64,000 nt of DNA, from positions 351,067 through 415,066 of the forward strand of contig VSDK01013385.1 of NCBI GenBank assembly GCA_009767595.1, read 5' to 3'. The stretch is from Symbiodinium kawagutii (taxonomy: Eukaryota; Sar; Dinophyceae; Suessiales; Symbiodiniaceae). This document shows, in pieces, positions 42,367 to 53,699 of this stretch; the first letter of the stretch is position 1; every line of letters starts with the position of its first letter. The position numbers and the translations under genes were made by a program. The notes below the pieces were generated by a model. It was not told the DNA's origin. It saw nothing but the letters and a program-made list of their open reading frames with translations, and made no database searches.

Positions 42367-42610
42367 TCAGTTCTTTTTTCCGTTCGACTGCAAAACTGGT
42401 AGCTTGGACACATCGCCGTGACTTGGATACCGCACCAATAACTGTTGCATCTCGCAGTCGTAGGCTTTGGCACTGTCCTGGACCAGGACTTCGAACGGAA
42501 TTGCACTGGTGCATCTTGCTTTCATGTCACGCAACACCAATGCGGGGATGGGTCCAAGATCAAATTCTTGTGCCCCAAAAATGATGAATTTAGGTGAACA
42601 TCTCAGAGAT
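42367..42610 (-). CDS. probable terminal exon, conserved-looking hypothetical protein
   Basis: One of the best single exons. The minus frame is open for over 75 codons and reads CSPKFIIFGAQEFDLGPIPA, LVLRDMKARCTSAIPFEVLV, QDSAKAYDCEMQQLLVRYPS, then ...KLPVLQSNGKKN and a TGA. CTCTGAG near 42608 can be the 3' splice site. Balanced charged/hydrophobic composition. No family recognised. Confidence 0.58.
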
Positions 42611-42690
42611 CAAGGATTTGACCCAACGCATACCCGTCCTCACAAGGGATGTCTGTCACCACCCTCTGACCTGGAACCCGGTGCCCTCAC

Positions 42691-42785
42691 CTTCTCCTCA
42701 GCAGTGAAGGCCTGGTCCTTAGCTTTGAAGGCCTGCCCAGCGCACACCCAATGACTTGACGGGTTGCGGCCCTCCCAACGAGAGT
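42691..42785 (-). CDS. probable exon upstream of 42367-42610
   Basis: Minus strand reads VCAGQAFKAKDQAFTAEEK and ends at GAGAAG|GTGAGG, a strong 5' splice site. The intron to the next exon would be about 80 bp. The phases of the best frames do not match exactly, so one edge is wrong or another frame is used. Confidence 0.42.
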
Positions 42786-43099
42786 GGGGGTGTGGCTCCA
42801 GTTGGGTTACAACGAGCTGATATAACCAGCTGGTTGTCTCCAAGCCGCGCCAAAATACTGGAAACCAGAAAGATTGAGATATTGGACTGGAAAAAACAAC
42901 GGGGTACCAAAAAACACAAGACATGCCATTTTAAGCAGAACCCATCCAACTTCAAAGGCTGATTTTCTGCACCTATAGCGACCAAACAGCAAGAATGGTG
43001 ATGATAGTGCCGATAGTGGACCAGGTATCTACACAACCCTCCTTGGAGAATCCAAAAGGTGCAGAAATTGGATAGCTTAGGCTTGACGACCAATACTTA

Positions 43100-44280
43100 T
43101 CAGCCATCTCATTCACTAGCTGATCAACCATTGTTAAGCAGCTTGTTAACTATGATAAACCAGCCGCCTGGACTCTGGACCGTTGATCTTATGAAGTTGC
43201 CCTGGCGATTTGCACCGCGATCCAAGTTCTCATAGCCCCCCCAGGAATAGGCACGTTACAGTACCCAGGGGAGACCGCAGAACCGTTTTTGCGAAACTGC
43301 TGAAACAGGGACTTTAAGGATGAAGAGCAAATTTCTAAACCCAGTAGGTTGTCAGAAGCACGACCCTATAATCTTCTGATGATCTACGAGTGGAAACCTT
43401 TCTTTTGTTTGTGTTCGTGGATTAAAAGCTTTCTCCACAGCTTGAACCATCAATCAGCAAAAGTTAGATCATTTTTCGGCACCCCGACAGAAACAAAGGC
43501 CTGACATTGGACTTGCCGTGACGTGCTACAGTCTGACGCATGCTAAATCTTACTGAAAGTAAAAAAATACAGAGCTCTCCACATTGGGTGTATCCTCACA
43601 TGGGGGTTACCCTCAACCATCACAAGCGTTCTCTTTATCAACGTGCCAACCCGACCACCTAACAAGAAAGAAACATAGTATTTTGAATATCGCGGCTATC
43701 ATATATGATTTTGTTTCCATCGTGACTCTTTTTCGAATCATTCCGTTTGGACATTTCTACACAAATCATCAACGAACCAGTGCTGCTGCTACTTCTCAAC
43801 TACTCCAAAAGACTAAATGATTTACCTCCAAAGAATCCATAACATCAGTTTACCAGATATAGAGTGGTAGTGGTTTTTGCCCATTAATTATATACTCCGG
43901 TCGCTGAGTGACCAACGAGAGGAAGTAACAATGTTGTAGTTGCCAATGGCCATGATGTCATCAGAATGGTATGTAGTGGTTAGCTAGAATTGGTTAATGC
44001 TAATTACAGCGGGGCAATGTCGCGAGGTAGATCATTACAATGTCTAAGTACAGCGGTATCATTACAAAGGCATGTGCTCAAATGTGTTTGGGATTAAAAA
44101 TCTAGTATTAAACTATTGTTAGACATGTCCAAAAATGGTTTCTCTCCGACCGTTTCCCTTCTCAGAATGATAACCTGAGAAAGTGTGGGAGACCACTACT
44201 TGTGGACACACCTGTTTATTTGGTATCCTCATTAGTGTTGCCTTTTATTCTAATGAGTTGATTATTCATTACTCAACACT
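43100..44280. other. no gene recognised
   Basis: Mixed sequence with a 78-codon plus frame at 43584-43820 lacking codon bias. No repeats of note. Confidence 0.4.
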
Positions 44281-44284
44281 ATCT

Positions 44285-44358
44285 GGTTGGTGGTGGAACC
44301 AACCCAATGAACAAAATGAAAGGGACAAAAAAAATGCCTATCAAATCACCAACTAGCT
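44285..44358. mobile_element. family-B TIR element, short copy
   Basis: GGTTGGTGGTGGAACCAACCC ... ATCACCAACTAGC. Short and diverged, but both termini are recognisable. Confidence 0.5.
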
Positions 44359-44592
44359 GGGAACAACGGTCCAGTATGATAGCCACCATGGATGAATCGC
44401 TAGGGATAACTCCAGGATACTAATTAGCTATCCGTCATCACCTGATTAACCATCCTTAACTACCATCTGGTTTCACCACTCCCTGTAGCTCTTTAGCTCC
44501 CCCTTTAAAGGGCCATAGGGATACACCTGGCTCCTTAGCTCCCTGAGAATCACCAGCTAGTCATTCAAAACCCACTGATAACCACTGTGCAG

Positions 44593-44807
44593 AAGACGCA
44601 GAAGCTGTTGAGGTAGCGGATGACGCGGACGCTGCTGATGGCTACAAACTTCTCGCAAGCAGCAGCAACGTTTTGTCATTCCTACCTCGCCGCTATGCGC
44701 CCAGCTCGCATCCTGAGGCGGAAAAACTTGAAGGCAAGCAAGAAGAAAGCCTGAGGGCCATGCGAACATACACCTCAGAACTAATCCAGACTGAGCAGCT
44801 GGGTTGA
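44593..44807 (+). CDS. probable terminal exon, acidic hypothetical protein
   Basis: Follows ACCACTGTGCAG and runs 71 codons to a TGA: EDAEAVEVADDADAADGYKL, LASSSNVLSFLPRRYAPSSH, PEAEKLEGKQEESLRAMRTY, TSELIQTEQLG. Acidic start and helical end. The minus strand has a 70-codon frame, but it is Cys/Gln/Pro-rich and less convincing. Confidence 0.5.
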
Positions 44808-44889
44808 GTACTGCTAGTGACCATGCAAATGTGTACTGAGCTGTTAGTCAGCTGGGTATTTTAAGCACTGGTGTTGTGAGGCACGCCTT

Positions 44890-45072
44890 TCACAAACAAG
44901 CCCGTTTCCAAAGCGCCTTCCGAAGCGGGCCAACGTCGTTCTGCACTTCCTGGAAACGCGATGCCGCACGCTCACCAAAGAGCTTGGCAAAAACCTCGAA
45001 GTAAACGGCGTCTTGGAAGTTGGGGGTGCCGACGATTTTGCTGGTGACGCACTGGCCTTTGAAGGTCGCCAT
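44890..45072 (-). CDS. probable coding exon (strand ambiguous)
   Basis: From an ATG at 45072 the minus strand reads MATFKGQCVTSKIVGTPNFQ, DAVYFEVFAKLFGERAASRF, QEVQNDVGPLRKALWKRACL and a TGA, with about 70% G/C at third positions. The plus strand is also open (VVLHFLETRCRTLTKELGKN, then GADDFAGDALAFEGRHADVG) to 45114, with about 61%. The minus call is preferred on aromatic content and codon bias only. Confidence 0.42.
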   Translation of the reverse strand: MATFKGQCVTSKIVGTPNFQDAVYFEVFAKLFGERAASRFQEVQNDVGPLRKALWKRACL

Positions 45073-45181
45073 GCCGACGTCGGAGCTGGGGTGTCTGCCT
45101 CCTACCCCGCATAAATGCCGTCGCAATGGTCACTCCATGACTGCAATTTCTCCTCAAGAGCGCGTGGACATGTCTACTTGA

Positions 45182-45303
45182 CCCTATGAAAAATATCAGT
45201 CAACCAACTATTTGTTAATAATTAGTAACATATTTGAAAACAAATAAAACTACTAATGATTACTAATTTTCACCCGGGAAAATAAAACACATGTTTGAAA
45301 CCA
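45182..45303. mobile_element. family-B TIR element, left end missing
   Basis: Begins in the core (CCTATGAAAAATATCAGTCA ACCAAC) and ends ATGTTTGAAACCACC against the family-A element at 45305. Confidence 0.5.
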
Positions 45304-45304
45304 C

Positions 45305-45653
45305 CTGGCAGTGGGTCAAAACCCCGTACCCCTGGTTCCCCATCATTAACCAGCTTGTTTTCCCTATGATTTGATGGGTCATTATAAGCCATGAAATTGA
45401 TGGTTAACTGCTTGACCCAGCTCGCCATATAGCTGATATATCCTCTATGATTGTTGCCGAACTTATCCCCTATTATTAACCATATCCAGCTAGTTAACCA
45501 GCCAGGTTGGTTGATAAACTGCTTGACCCAGCTCGCCACATAGCTGGTATATCCCCTATACTTCTTAGTTATCATCCTCTATTATCAACCATTGACCAGC
45601 TAGATAACCATCGTTGTTGCTTGCTTAACTGCTCGACCCAACTCGCCACCTAC
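45305..45653 (-). mobile_element. family-A TIR element, multi-unit form, adjacent to an exon
   Basis: On the minus strand it runs GTAGGTGGCGAGTTGGGTC ... TTTGACCCACTGCCAG, so GT and AG mark its ends. It holds three copies of the GCTTGACCCA(G)CTCGCCA junction with AGCTGGTATATCC units between. The exon at 45654-45770 ends at its first base. Confidence 0.65.
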
Positions 45654-45770
45654 CAGTAAACCATTCAACTCAGTCTGGGCGAGCGCCTGAGGCATCGCTG
45701 CGATGCCAGCTTTGGGCCTGCCGAGCTTTGGGCGAAGGGTGGTGATGAAGTCAGGGTGGATTGGAAGCAT
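45654..45770 (-). CDS. probable exon bordering a family-A element
   Basis: ATG at 45770, then exactly 39 codons (MLPIHPDFITTLRPKLGRPK, AGIAAMPQALAQTELNGLL) to TTACTG|GTAGGTGGCG. The GT begins the TIR element at 45305-45653. A plus frame (LSLGERLRHRCDASFGPAEL) is open over the same bases, so strand is uncertain. Confidence 0.4.
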
Positions 45771-46537
45771 AGAATGGGAATGGTTGGAATACATGTATAT
45801 GTGTAAATAAATAAATAAGTACATATATAATATATAAACATAAATTAACATATATGTATAATTCAGTATCTATATCTATAAATAAATATAAATATATATA
45901 ATATGTGCTTGATTAGTGGTTGATGGTTGAATCATCAGGGTTTCCCAAAACCTGACGTAAAGGCTACTTACAATGCTTATCTGGTTTGTGGGCTATCTAT
46001 AGGGGTTATTCCACTACTTGTAGTTTGGAATAGTGGATAACCACCAACAAAAATGATTGTGGGTAAAGGTTACTTGCAATGGTTATGCCTATCAGTGGTG
46101 AACTGATGTTGAACGAGATCGTAAGTGATGGTTGCTTAAATGTTGAGTTGGATCGTTAGTTAGACAATGGTTATGCCAATCAGTTAATGATAATGCTGTT
46201 TCACGCCGCGGCTCGGCACGTCAATGTATCATCGATCATTAGATAGCTACTCATTGATAATAATGGCGTTTACACTCCTGGAAACGAACATAGGCTCTCC
46301 CAGATAGGGGTTGGACGATCAGTTTCAGCGTGGAATACCCTTTTGGAAGGGTCTTAGTTTTCAGGAGGATAAAGCATTGATAGTGATGGTTGTGTTTTTT
46401 GATTTATTACTGCCCGCTGCTTGTGGTTTGAAGCGTTGATGAACCACCGTTTAATTCTCAAATATTTACTAATCATTTGTTAGACAATATTAATAAACCG
46501 CAATTGAAAGAAACAGCATTTCGCGCGATTCCTTGTC

Positions 46538-46578
46538 ACGAACACACACACACACAAACGCTCTCTCTCTCTCTCTGT
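46538..46578 (+). repeat. CA then CT microsatellite
   Basis: ACACACACACACA then CTCTCTCTCTCTCTCT. Confidence 0.85.
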
Positions 46579-46610
46579 TGACATGTCATGTCTTTCTCGT
46601 TCAAACTTGC

Positions 46611-46697
46611 TGCTTCGGGACTACCTCCGCAGCTTTGCACAAACAACCGTCCTAACTTGCGTCGATGACCTTGCGTTGTTCAGGTAGTCCCGAAGCA
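46611..46697. repeat. perfect 16-bp inverted repeat with 55-bp spacer
   Basis: TGCTTCGGGACTACCT (46611-46626) and AGGTAGTCCCGAAGCA (46682-46697) pair perfectly. The spacer is GC-balanced and unlike the surrounding AACCAT repeats. Confidence 0.75.
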
Positions 46698-46729
46698 AAA
46701 GAAAGATTCATAATCAACCCTTATTTCAC

Positions 46730-48160
46730 CATGCCTATTAACATGTAGTAACCACCATCATCAACCGCATTGTGGTTGTTATTTGATGATTAACCCTTAG
46801 CAACCACTACTGGCCATTCTCAACCACTGCCAAACAATATACTATTAACATCTATTAACCAATATCAACTACTAACCATCTAGTTAATCACTAGATAACC
46901 ACTAGTTAACCATTAGTTAACCACTATTAACCAGTAGTTAACCACTGGTTAACCACTACCAACCACTACCAACCACTATTAACCACCATCATTGCCAACC
47001 ATTCGAATATACGGCTGGCTGCTCTCTCTGAGGCGCCGACTTTGGAGCGGAAAAGCGGCCCGCTTTGAAGCGGCGCCTGGAGCCAGGGGTCGGTCTGCTA
47101 CGGTGGAGGATGGTATCATAGTTCGTACTGCCTAGTGATGGTTATATATATATATATGTATATGTATGAATATATTTTGGTTGATGGTAATTAATGCCTA
47201 ATAGTGGTTGAAAAAATGATTGATAATGGTTGATAACGGTTATCATTTATCATAGTTAATAATGATAAATTGTTGATAATGGTTGATCATGGTGAACGAT
47301 GGTTTGTCTCCTAGTACCCAGCGCGCCAGGATATACAGATGGTCAGGTTGAATGGTTGATAATGGTTAACAATGGTTAAAACATGTTAAACATGATTAAT
47401 GGTTCTGGTTGGCTAATGTTGATAAATGATAATGATGGTAAATGATTCGCCAATGAATGGTCAAGAATGGTGAAGTCAACCATGGTGAATGTAAGAATGG
47501 TGAGGTAATATGACTATAATTGATGATGGTATCATAGTAGGTTATCAAATGGCTATAGTATATGCAATGGTTATAGTTATCATGGTAATATGGTTGTAGA
47601 TAGTAATTGTTAGTAATGGTTCGTTACTGAATGGTTTAAGAATGGTGAAGTCAATTTCACCATGTCAGCTTTCAATGTCGTTGACCAGTTCTATGGTTGA
47701 TAGTATGGTCAAAGTATATGATTAAGCACAGTGTATATGCTTAAAGAATGGTTAGTGGCTAAGTAGCTATGGCTAGTTCTATGGTCAAAATATATGATCA
47801 AGATCTGGATAATAGCAAAATTTGATGGTTGTACTGTCAAAAATGATGATGCTTGCAATTGATGAACTAGATTTGATGATAAGGCCATTATTCATCATTA
47901 TGCTTCATGGTCTATTTGATATAATGATTATGATTACAATTTACATGGTTATGATACGCTCCTTATAACATGGTTAAGACATGGCCGGACAATGCTTCAT
48001 GATCGCTATACTATGCCTAAGATATGATTCGTGCATGGTCAATATTTGGTTCAAATATGTTCAAATACTGTCTCACGGCGGTTGTTAGAGTATTGGCTAA
48101 TACACGGACGCTCAATGCAATGTTAACAATGTTTAGTTTTGGTCAAACATGTTCACGGCT
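46730..48160. repeat. AACCAT / ATGGTT low-complexity domain
   Basis: The first part is C-strand (TTAACCACTA words). From about 47100 it switches to G-strand (TGGTTGATAATGG words). A short TA repeat and the GC spot GCGCCGACTTTGGAGCGG (about 47030) lie near the switch. No exon. Confidence 0.6.
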
Positions 48161-48399
48161 CAGTCAATAATGCAGACCTGACTCATGATTGCCGCTGTCA
48201 TGCATAAAACATAGCGCTCATACTGTGAAATACAAGTTGACCTAATGTTGACTGATAATGTAACAATGGTGAATGTTTGGGTAACAAATGGTCTTCGGAA
48301 AGTGCTGGAAGTGTTCAAGAAACGAATGTGGTTTTCCCCAGGTTCACCAAGAACATGTAGGCAAAAACATGTTTTCAACAAACATTGTGTGACTTCCAG

Positions 48400-48657
48400 C
48401 AATAATATGTGTTTTTAAGTTTGGTGAAAGAAACACTGCGGAGTTCACAGAGCAAATGGTGTTTGTGCAAAGGCCTGATCTCGACCAAGCAAGTGATGAT
48501 TTCCAATCAGGAAGATCAAAGATTACATCCACCAAACCGTGTGTCAAAGAGGGACATGAAGAACCAAACAGGTGGAAAAAAGTTCAAGGAATCAACTATC
48601 TGATAAAAGAAAACTCTGCAGTCAAAGCAGCGAGGTCGTTTTGGGGGGCCAATGTTG
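48400..48657 (+). CDS. exon of a plus-strand gene, hypothetical protein
   Basis: After GTGACTTCCAG the plus strand is open for 86 codons: ...FKFGERNTAEFTEQMVFVQR, PDLDQASDDFQSGRSKITST, KPCVKEGHEEPNRWKKVQGI, NYLIKENSAVKAARSFWGAN. It ends at GTTG|GTAAAT in phase 1. The next exon at 48743 starts in the matching phase, giving an 85-bp GT-AG intron. This is the best-supported exon pair outside 61 kb. No domain recognised. Confidence 0.58.
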
Positions 48658-48742
48658 GTAAATATACATACAGCATGTAGGAAATGACATGAGGATTGAT
48701 TGTATTCGCACGCCAACCGCAACCTTCAACGCCAGCGTGCAG

Positions 48743-48955
48743 CTGGCCATAACGTGAAGGACAATGTGAAAGTGACCAGAATCAACAACTCCTGGTTCGC
48801 AAGCAGCAGGAAGGGGTTGTGCGAAGAATCAACAACGCGCTGTAGGACCCTGCAGAGTCTGAAATTAGCAACGAAACTTGTCTTCCAAAGCTCGGACTCG
48901 GAATGTCTTATTTGTGCTGGTGCCATATATGAAGTCAAAATATTGACAGGGATAG
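48743..48955 (+). CDS. following exon of the same plus-strand gene
   Basis: Begins after CCAGCGTGCAG with two bases that complete the split codon (G|CT). Reads GHNVKDNVKVTRINNSWFAS, SRKGLCEESTTRCRTLQSLK, LATKLVFQSSDSECLICAGA, IYEVKILTGI. GATAG|GTGCC is the likely 5' splice site. The antisense frame is also open but does not explain the matched phase. Confidence 0.55.
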
Positions 48956-49109
48956 GTGCCAATTTTTTTAATGCAATAAATATACCTATTTCATATCCAA
49001 GAGCTTGTAGTGGTTATACTGCTACGGAGTACATGCCCTCACGTGATTCCAGTAGCTGGTTGGTGGCGATGCCGCTTCAGAAGGTGAGCTGGAAAAAGGT
49101 ATGCAAGGG

Positions 49110-49242
49110 ATGAACCACCAACCATATGGGTGTTTCCCAAGCCATTGGAGTAGCCCCAAATCATCCAATATTGACAATTTTACAGCGATAAACCATGATA
49201 AAGCAACCATTTTGTAGGTATCCTATCTTAAGAAACCAACGC
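49110..49242. mobile_element. family-C TIR element
   Basis: ACCATATGGGTGTTTCCC, AGCCCCAAATCATCCAATA, ACCATGATAAAGCAACCATTTTG, GGTATCCTATCTTAAGAAACC: the family's blocks in inverted orientation. Confidence 0.55.
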
Positions 49243-49806
49243 AGGGTTATGGGTCAATGTTTACCATCCCAAGAATGGGCGGGTGAACATCCCAGCAGTT
49301 CGACTACTTTGGTCATTAGGGATATTCACTAGGGATACCAGGTTTTGACCAACGGCCATGTTTCAACGGGTAGAATCATTTTGGGTGCTATCATGATCTT
49401 TGATAAGTGCTTTTTCAATTCATCAATCAGTCAATTAATATGTCTTTAAAACAACAGCTTGCTATTGTGGCTGCAAGCAACGCAAATGATAGTACTAATG
49501 GTTACCACGCTACACGTCTGGTAGAGCCAATTGACAGTTGATGGCCAGGGCTTCAATGAAATACAACAATGATTTACCCTCTGGCAAACTAGCCTGGGTG
49601 GCTGAAAAGTCTCAAGATTTTTTGATATTTTGGGATGATAAACCTATAAACAAGCTGGTGATTTCCCTCATAAGGTAGGTAATATAATATCGAATGGTGT
49701 ATGATCGATAGCATGGATACCATCAATTAGATTCAATTAGCGCAATCATTGAAAACTGGATGACATGGACACCATACTCCACACGCATCTTTGTTAACTG
49801 ACCCAT

Positions 49807-50433
49807 GTGCAAAAACACCGAATTTCTGGTTTGAAAAAAACACTCATCAAGTTTTGGTGGAAAATGCCAGCTCTTGAGGCTCAAAATGACAGTTGTCACT
49901 GCAGAAACGGTTTGGTAGAGACAACGGCCCAAAAGTTTGAGCTCCGTGGTAACTGTTGGCTCTACGATGCCGGGGGAGGTCAAGATCCCAGCATGGCCAG
50001 GGATAGATACTTTCATTTCAACGTTCACACCTACACTGTTTTGCAAATTGCTGTGGCTCGACCCACACCTGTTGAGAATTCATCTATCAGTGGTGCTACA
50101 AAATGTGTGCATTTCCAACATTTAATGATTGTTGGCTCTTTACCTTGGGGTGCTGAGTTGTTACATATCCATACAGATCTCTCAGTCTCGTTGCTAGACA
50201 TGTATTGCACCCTGTCTTGCTTGTCGTTCCGTTCCTCCATAAACCCTGCCCCAGCCCATCTTTGTGCCGAGTTTGTTGGTTGTTTTCATGCTGCCATCAT
50301 CATCAAATCACCATGTTTGTTGGTTCTCTACCTTGTCGCTTGCTTGGTTGGCAAACTGGCTGGTGAAAAACCACTAATCCAACATGATGCGCACCAAATA
50401 CTCGCGGGTATAAAAGGAACGGTTGATATTTAA
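49807..50433 (+). CDS. hypothetical ORF, 208 codons
   Basis: Longest plus-strand frame outside the LINE. Mixed composition with a hydrophobic run near the end (SPCLLVLYLVACLVGKLAG). No motif recognised, no strong codon bias, and minus frames overlap. It could be coding or chance. It ends just before a TTGC/TTGG simple repeat. Confidence 0.25.
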   Translation: MQKHRISGLKKTLIKFWWKMPALEAQNDSCHCRNGLVETTAQKFELRGNCWLYDAGGGQDPSMARDRYFHFNVHTYTVLQIAVARPTPVENSSISGATKCVHFQHLMIVGSLPWGAELLHIHTDLSVSLLDMYCTLSCLSFRSSINPAPAHLCAEFVGCFHAAIIIKSPCLLVLYLVACLVGKLAGEKPLIQHDAHQILAGIKGTVDI

Positions 50434-50454
50434 TAACCCTCCATACAAAACAAT

Positions 50455-50705
50455 GACAACACTCTGGCTTGCTTGCTTGTTTGCTTGTTTGGTTGGTTGG
50501 TTGCTTGGTTGCTTGGTTGCTTGTTTGTTTGCCTGGTTGCTTGGTTGCTTGATTGGTAGCTTTCTTGCTTGCTGTGTTGCTTGCTTGGTCGGTTGGTTGT
50601 TTGCTTGGTTGCTTGGTTGCTTGATTGGTTGCTTTCTTGCGTACTGTGTGGCTTGCTTGGTCGGTTGGTTGGTTGCCTGGTTGCTTGGTTGAGTGCTTGG
50701 TTGTT
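50455..50705 (+). repeat. TTGC/TTGG tetranucleotide repeat
   Basis: GCTTGCTTGTTTGCTTGG-type repeat about 250 bp long. Both strands give long low-complexity frames that are not genes. Confidence 0.85.
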
Positions 50706-50717
50706 GCTGCAGCTAGC

Positions 50718-50830
50718 CCTGTGGTCCTGCAGAAAGGTCACCTCCCAGATTTGCGCGAGGAAACTGCTTGAAGCAGGCGCACCTGAAGGAAGAACACAGC
50801 CAAACAGAGAGGAGCTGCAGTCATCAAGCA
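50718..50830 (+). CDS. possible exon ending at a family-A element
   Basis: After TTGCTGCAGCTAG the plus strand reads LWSCRKVTSQICARKLLEAG, APEGRTQPNREELQSSS and meets AAGCA|GTAGTTGGCG, the edge of the TIR element at 50831-51071. A shorter alternative frame ends REETA-stop. Unrecognised. Confidence 0.33.
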
Positions 50831-51071
50831 GTAGTTGGCGAGCTCGGTCAAGCAGTTAACCAACCAACAACCATGGTTAACTAGCTGGTTATAATGGTTG
50901 ATAATAGGGGATAATAAGTAACAATTATAGGGGATATACCAGCTATATGGCTATGGGTCAAGCAGTTAACCAACCAATTTCATGGGGATGATAACCAACA
51001 ATAGTAGGGGAAACAAGCTGGTAAATGATAGGGGAACCAGGGGGACTAGGGGTGAACTGACCCACAGCCAG
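50831..51071 (+). mobile_element. family-A TIR element, inverted two-unit form, adjacent to an exon
   Basis: GTAGTTGGCGAGCTCGGTC ... GAACTGACCCACAGCCAG with one internal CTATGGGTCAAGCAGTTAAC junction. The ends again read GT and AG in the direction of the exon at 50718-50830. The start matches the copy at 45305-45653. Confidence 0.65.
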
Positions 51072-52026
51072 TTGCAGTAATACCTGGTTGACCAAACTAC
51101 TACACATCAACCAATAGTTGCAGTAATAACACTGGTGCAACAGCCGTTAGAAAGTGTTTACAATAATTGATAACCTGCGAAGAATGTAAACTAGGTTCAT
51201 TTCCCGTCACGACCCGTTATTATAACGAATGACCAGCGATCTTCTGGCTAGTGATGGTTTCTAATTGGTAATCCCAACAATGGTATATAATGATTTAATT
51301 TTGCACGATCAACAGGCATTCTGATGTTTTATTTGACGTATATTAAGTTAAGTACGATAGCGATGGCTAGTAATGGTCATGGGCAATAGTCAAAGCATCA
51401 CTTTTTTGTCACTATCATGGGTTTCTTGTGGTTGATGTTCATCGAAAGGGCGTATATATAGAGGATAAGTAGTAACCAATCACCAGCGACAATATCGTTG
51501 TAACCATGAACGACGCTGCTCCAGCACACACGTGTTCAAATCAATCATTGAAAATTGGGGTTACATTGATTCAACGCTCACAAATCAGGTCGTACCATTT
51601 CTACTTAGCAAACAAACGATGAGCTGATGAAACTACAAATCACTACTCAAAAGCCAGGCAACAACACGTCAATATGTCGGTCATGTGTTTAATTGACGTG
51701 AGATACGTTGGAGCGATGCCAGTGATAAAGGAAGCTCAGAGTGACATACCAAACAGTGGTGGACCAACACATTTTGAGTCGCAGTGCCGAATGGCCTCGC
51801 ATTGCGCCTTGAAATCCATATATCTTAAGAATCTAGCATTTTTCGCCACCAAATTTCCATGATCATTCACTTTACACAGCAATCGACTGGTACACTTCAG
51901 TAACAGCAATTAAATAAAAGATACCCCTTCAAATTCAATACATAAAATGTTGATTTGGCTCATCAGCCCTCATTTTGTATAGGAACTTTGCAGGGGTATA
52001 ATAAAAAAGTTGTTGCAAGTTGCCCT

Positions 52027-52095
52027 GTGGAAACAGGAGCCTACTCGTTCAGCCTTGTCCTGGGCGCGGTCTGGAACTTCCAATATGCAGCATGA
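52027..52095 (+). CDS. possible short terminal exon
   Basis: Plus strand reads VETGAYSFSLVLGAVWNFQY AA then TGA, with high third-position GC, at a small GC-rich spot before an AT-rich microsatellite. GGAAACAG can be a 3' splice site. Confidence 0.28.
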   Translation: METGAYSFSLVLGAVWNFQYAA

Positions 52096-52139
52096 GGCCA
52101 AAATAGCCCGATAGCTTCGAATATATCGACATGTGTTTC

Positions 52140-52510
52140 CCTTACAAACCCTTATATAGATATGTATATGATAAATATATATATTTATCTAATATAAATA
52201 TATATATCTATCTAATAGAAATAAAATATATATATATATGTATATATATCTATCTAATATAAATATAAATATATATATATCGAATATAAGTATATATATA
52301 GGAATATAAGTATATGTAAATAATGAAACGTATAAATAATATATATATATATATCTGAATATATATTATTCTGAATATATATATATATATTAGATAAATA
52401 AATAAATAAATATATATATATATGTTGTAATTATATTTATTCACTTGTTTATCTACTTATCTGTTTATCTATTTATCTATCTATTCATCTATTTATTTGT
52501 TTATTACCCT
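52140..52510. repeat. AT-rich microsatellite cluster
   Basis: Long runs of ATAT, AAATATAT and ATCTATCT. The minus-strand Tyr/Ile open frame here is an artefact. Confidence 0.85.
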
Positions 52511-52711
52511 TAGATTCATATATCTATTGCCCTTAGATATCTTTTCCACAGAATTACCCTTGATATTCAAATACCGAATGGCAAATTGCACAGCTTCTTG
52601 AGATGCCAGCACATATTGTTTGCAAGCAGCAAAATATCTTACAATCCTGTATGCCGTTCGAGGCGCCAAATCATCCGTCAAGTGGCGGTTCCCCAAATCA
52701 TCCAATAGTAA

Positions 52712-52830
52712 TCATTTGGTGGTTTCTGAAAATGGGGGACCCCCCAAAATGGTTGGTTGATCACAGCAAATGACCTTTCTTTAATGGATGATTTAGGGGG
52801 TACCCCATTTATAGTACTAAACCAACCATA
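52712..52830. mobile_element. family-C TIR element with a partial neighbour
   Basis: TTTGGTGGTTTCTGAAAATGGGGGACCCCC ... AATGGATGATTTAGGGGGTACCCC. An inverted fragment of the same family (GGTTCCCCAAATCATCCAATAG) lies just before it at 52686. Confidence 0.6.
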
Positions 52831-53699
52831 GCCAACCATAACCAACCATAGCTTCGGGTGTCCCCGTAAGAAACAGCCAAGTGAGAAGCCCGGTTCCGCA
52901 ACTGGCGAGTGAGCTTGGAAGGGCCAGCTGGTCGGAGCGATCCATTTCCGGTGCGTGGTCACCACCCTGTCATGAAAAAGATGAGTTCACCACCCAGCCA
53001 GTACCTAGATCAACCAATGGCTTCCTTATGGTAGGATATAACAGAGGATTTCTCCGGCAATTTTAGCAAAGCCAAACAAAGTAAGATATTGGTCAACCAA
53101 CCAACCAATTTGGTATCACACATTATCTGTCAACCAACCTACTACTAGTTGGTGGTAATTCTAGGAAAAATAAAACAAAATTAAAACCACAAACTAGCTT
53201 AGGATCACTTTTGAATACTTTTGACATGGTTACTGTACCTAGACATCTGATTGACATGGAAAAAAGTAGCACGATTCAATTTCTTGACGAATTGCAAACA
53301 AGTAGTACGACCACACAAAAGTACTACGTTATACGCTTTGGGGTGGTAGATGGGATACTTTTATACGTTTTTTGACCAAGTGTAGTACTTTGTGGAAACA
53401 TTGCGCACAAGTTGCGCTCTAAATTTGCCATCCATGTGGACATCTCGAGTTGTAGCGTGAATTTCAAAAGTTGACGAGCTCAAGAAAAGTGGTAACATTA
53501 ATCACGTTTGATGATTTTGAGACGTTTGGAGGAAATGAAGTACGAATAGGGGGGGCGTATACTTATTTCTTTTGCCTTTGGCAGTTACAATCCATCCCAA
53601 AAAGTTATGAACCAACCACACCAAACCACCAACCAACCACAGGACGACCCTAGAAACCATCCCAAACCCACCTCCTTCCACCCACCAGCCCGAGACTTC

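Noticed and set aside
50423-50859. Long hydrophobic plus frame and Asn/Gln-rich minus frame
   Set aside because: Both are translations of a TTGC/TTGG simple repeat. Only the stretch after 50718 has coding character.
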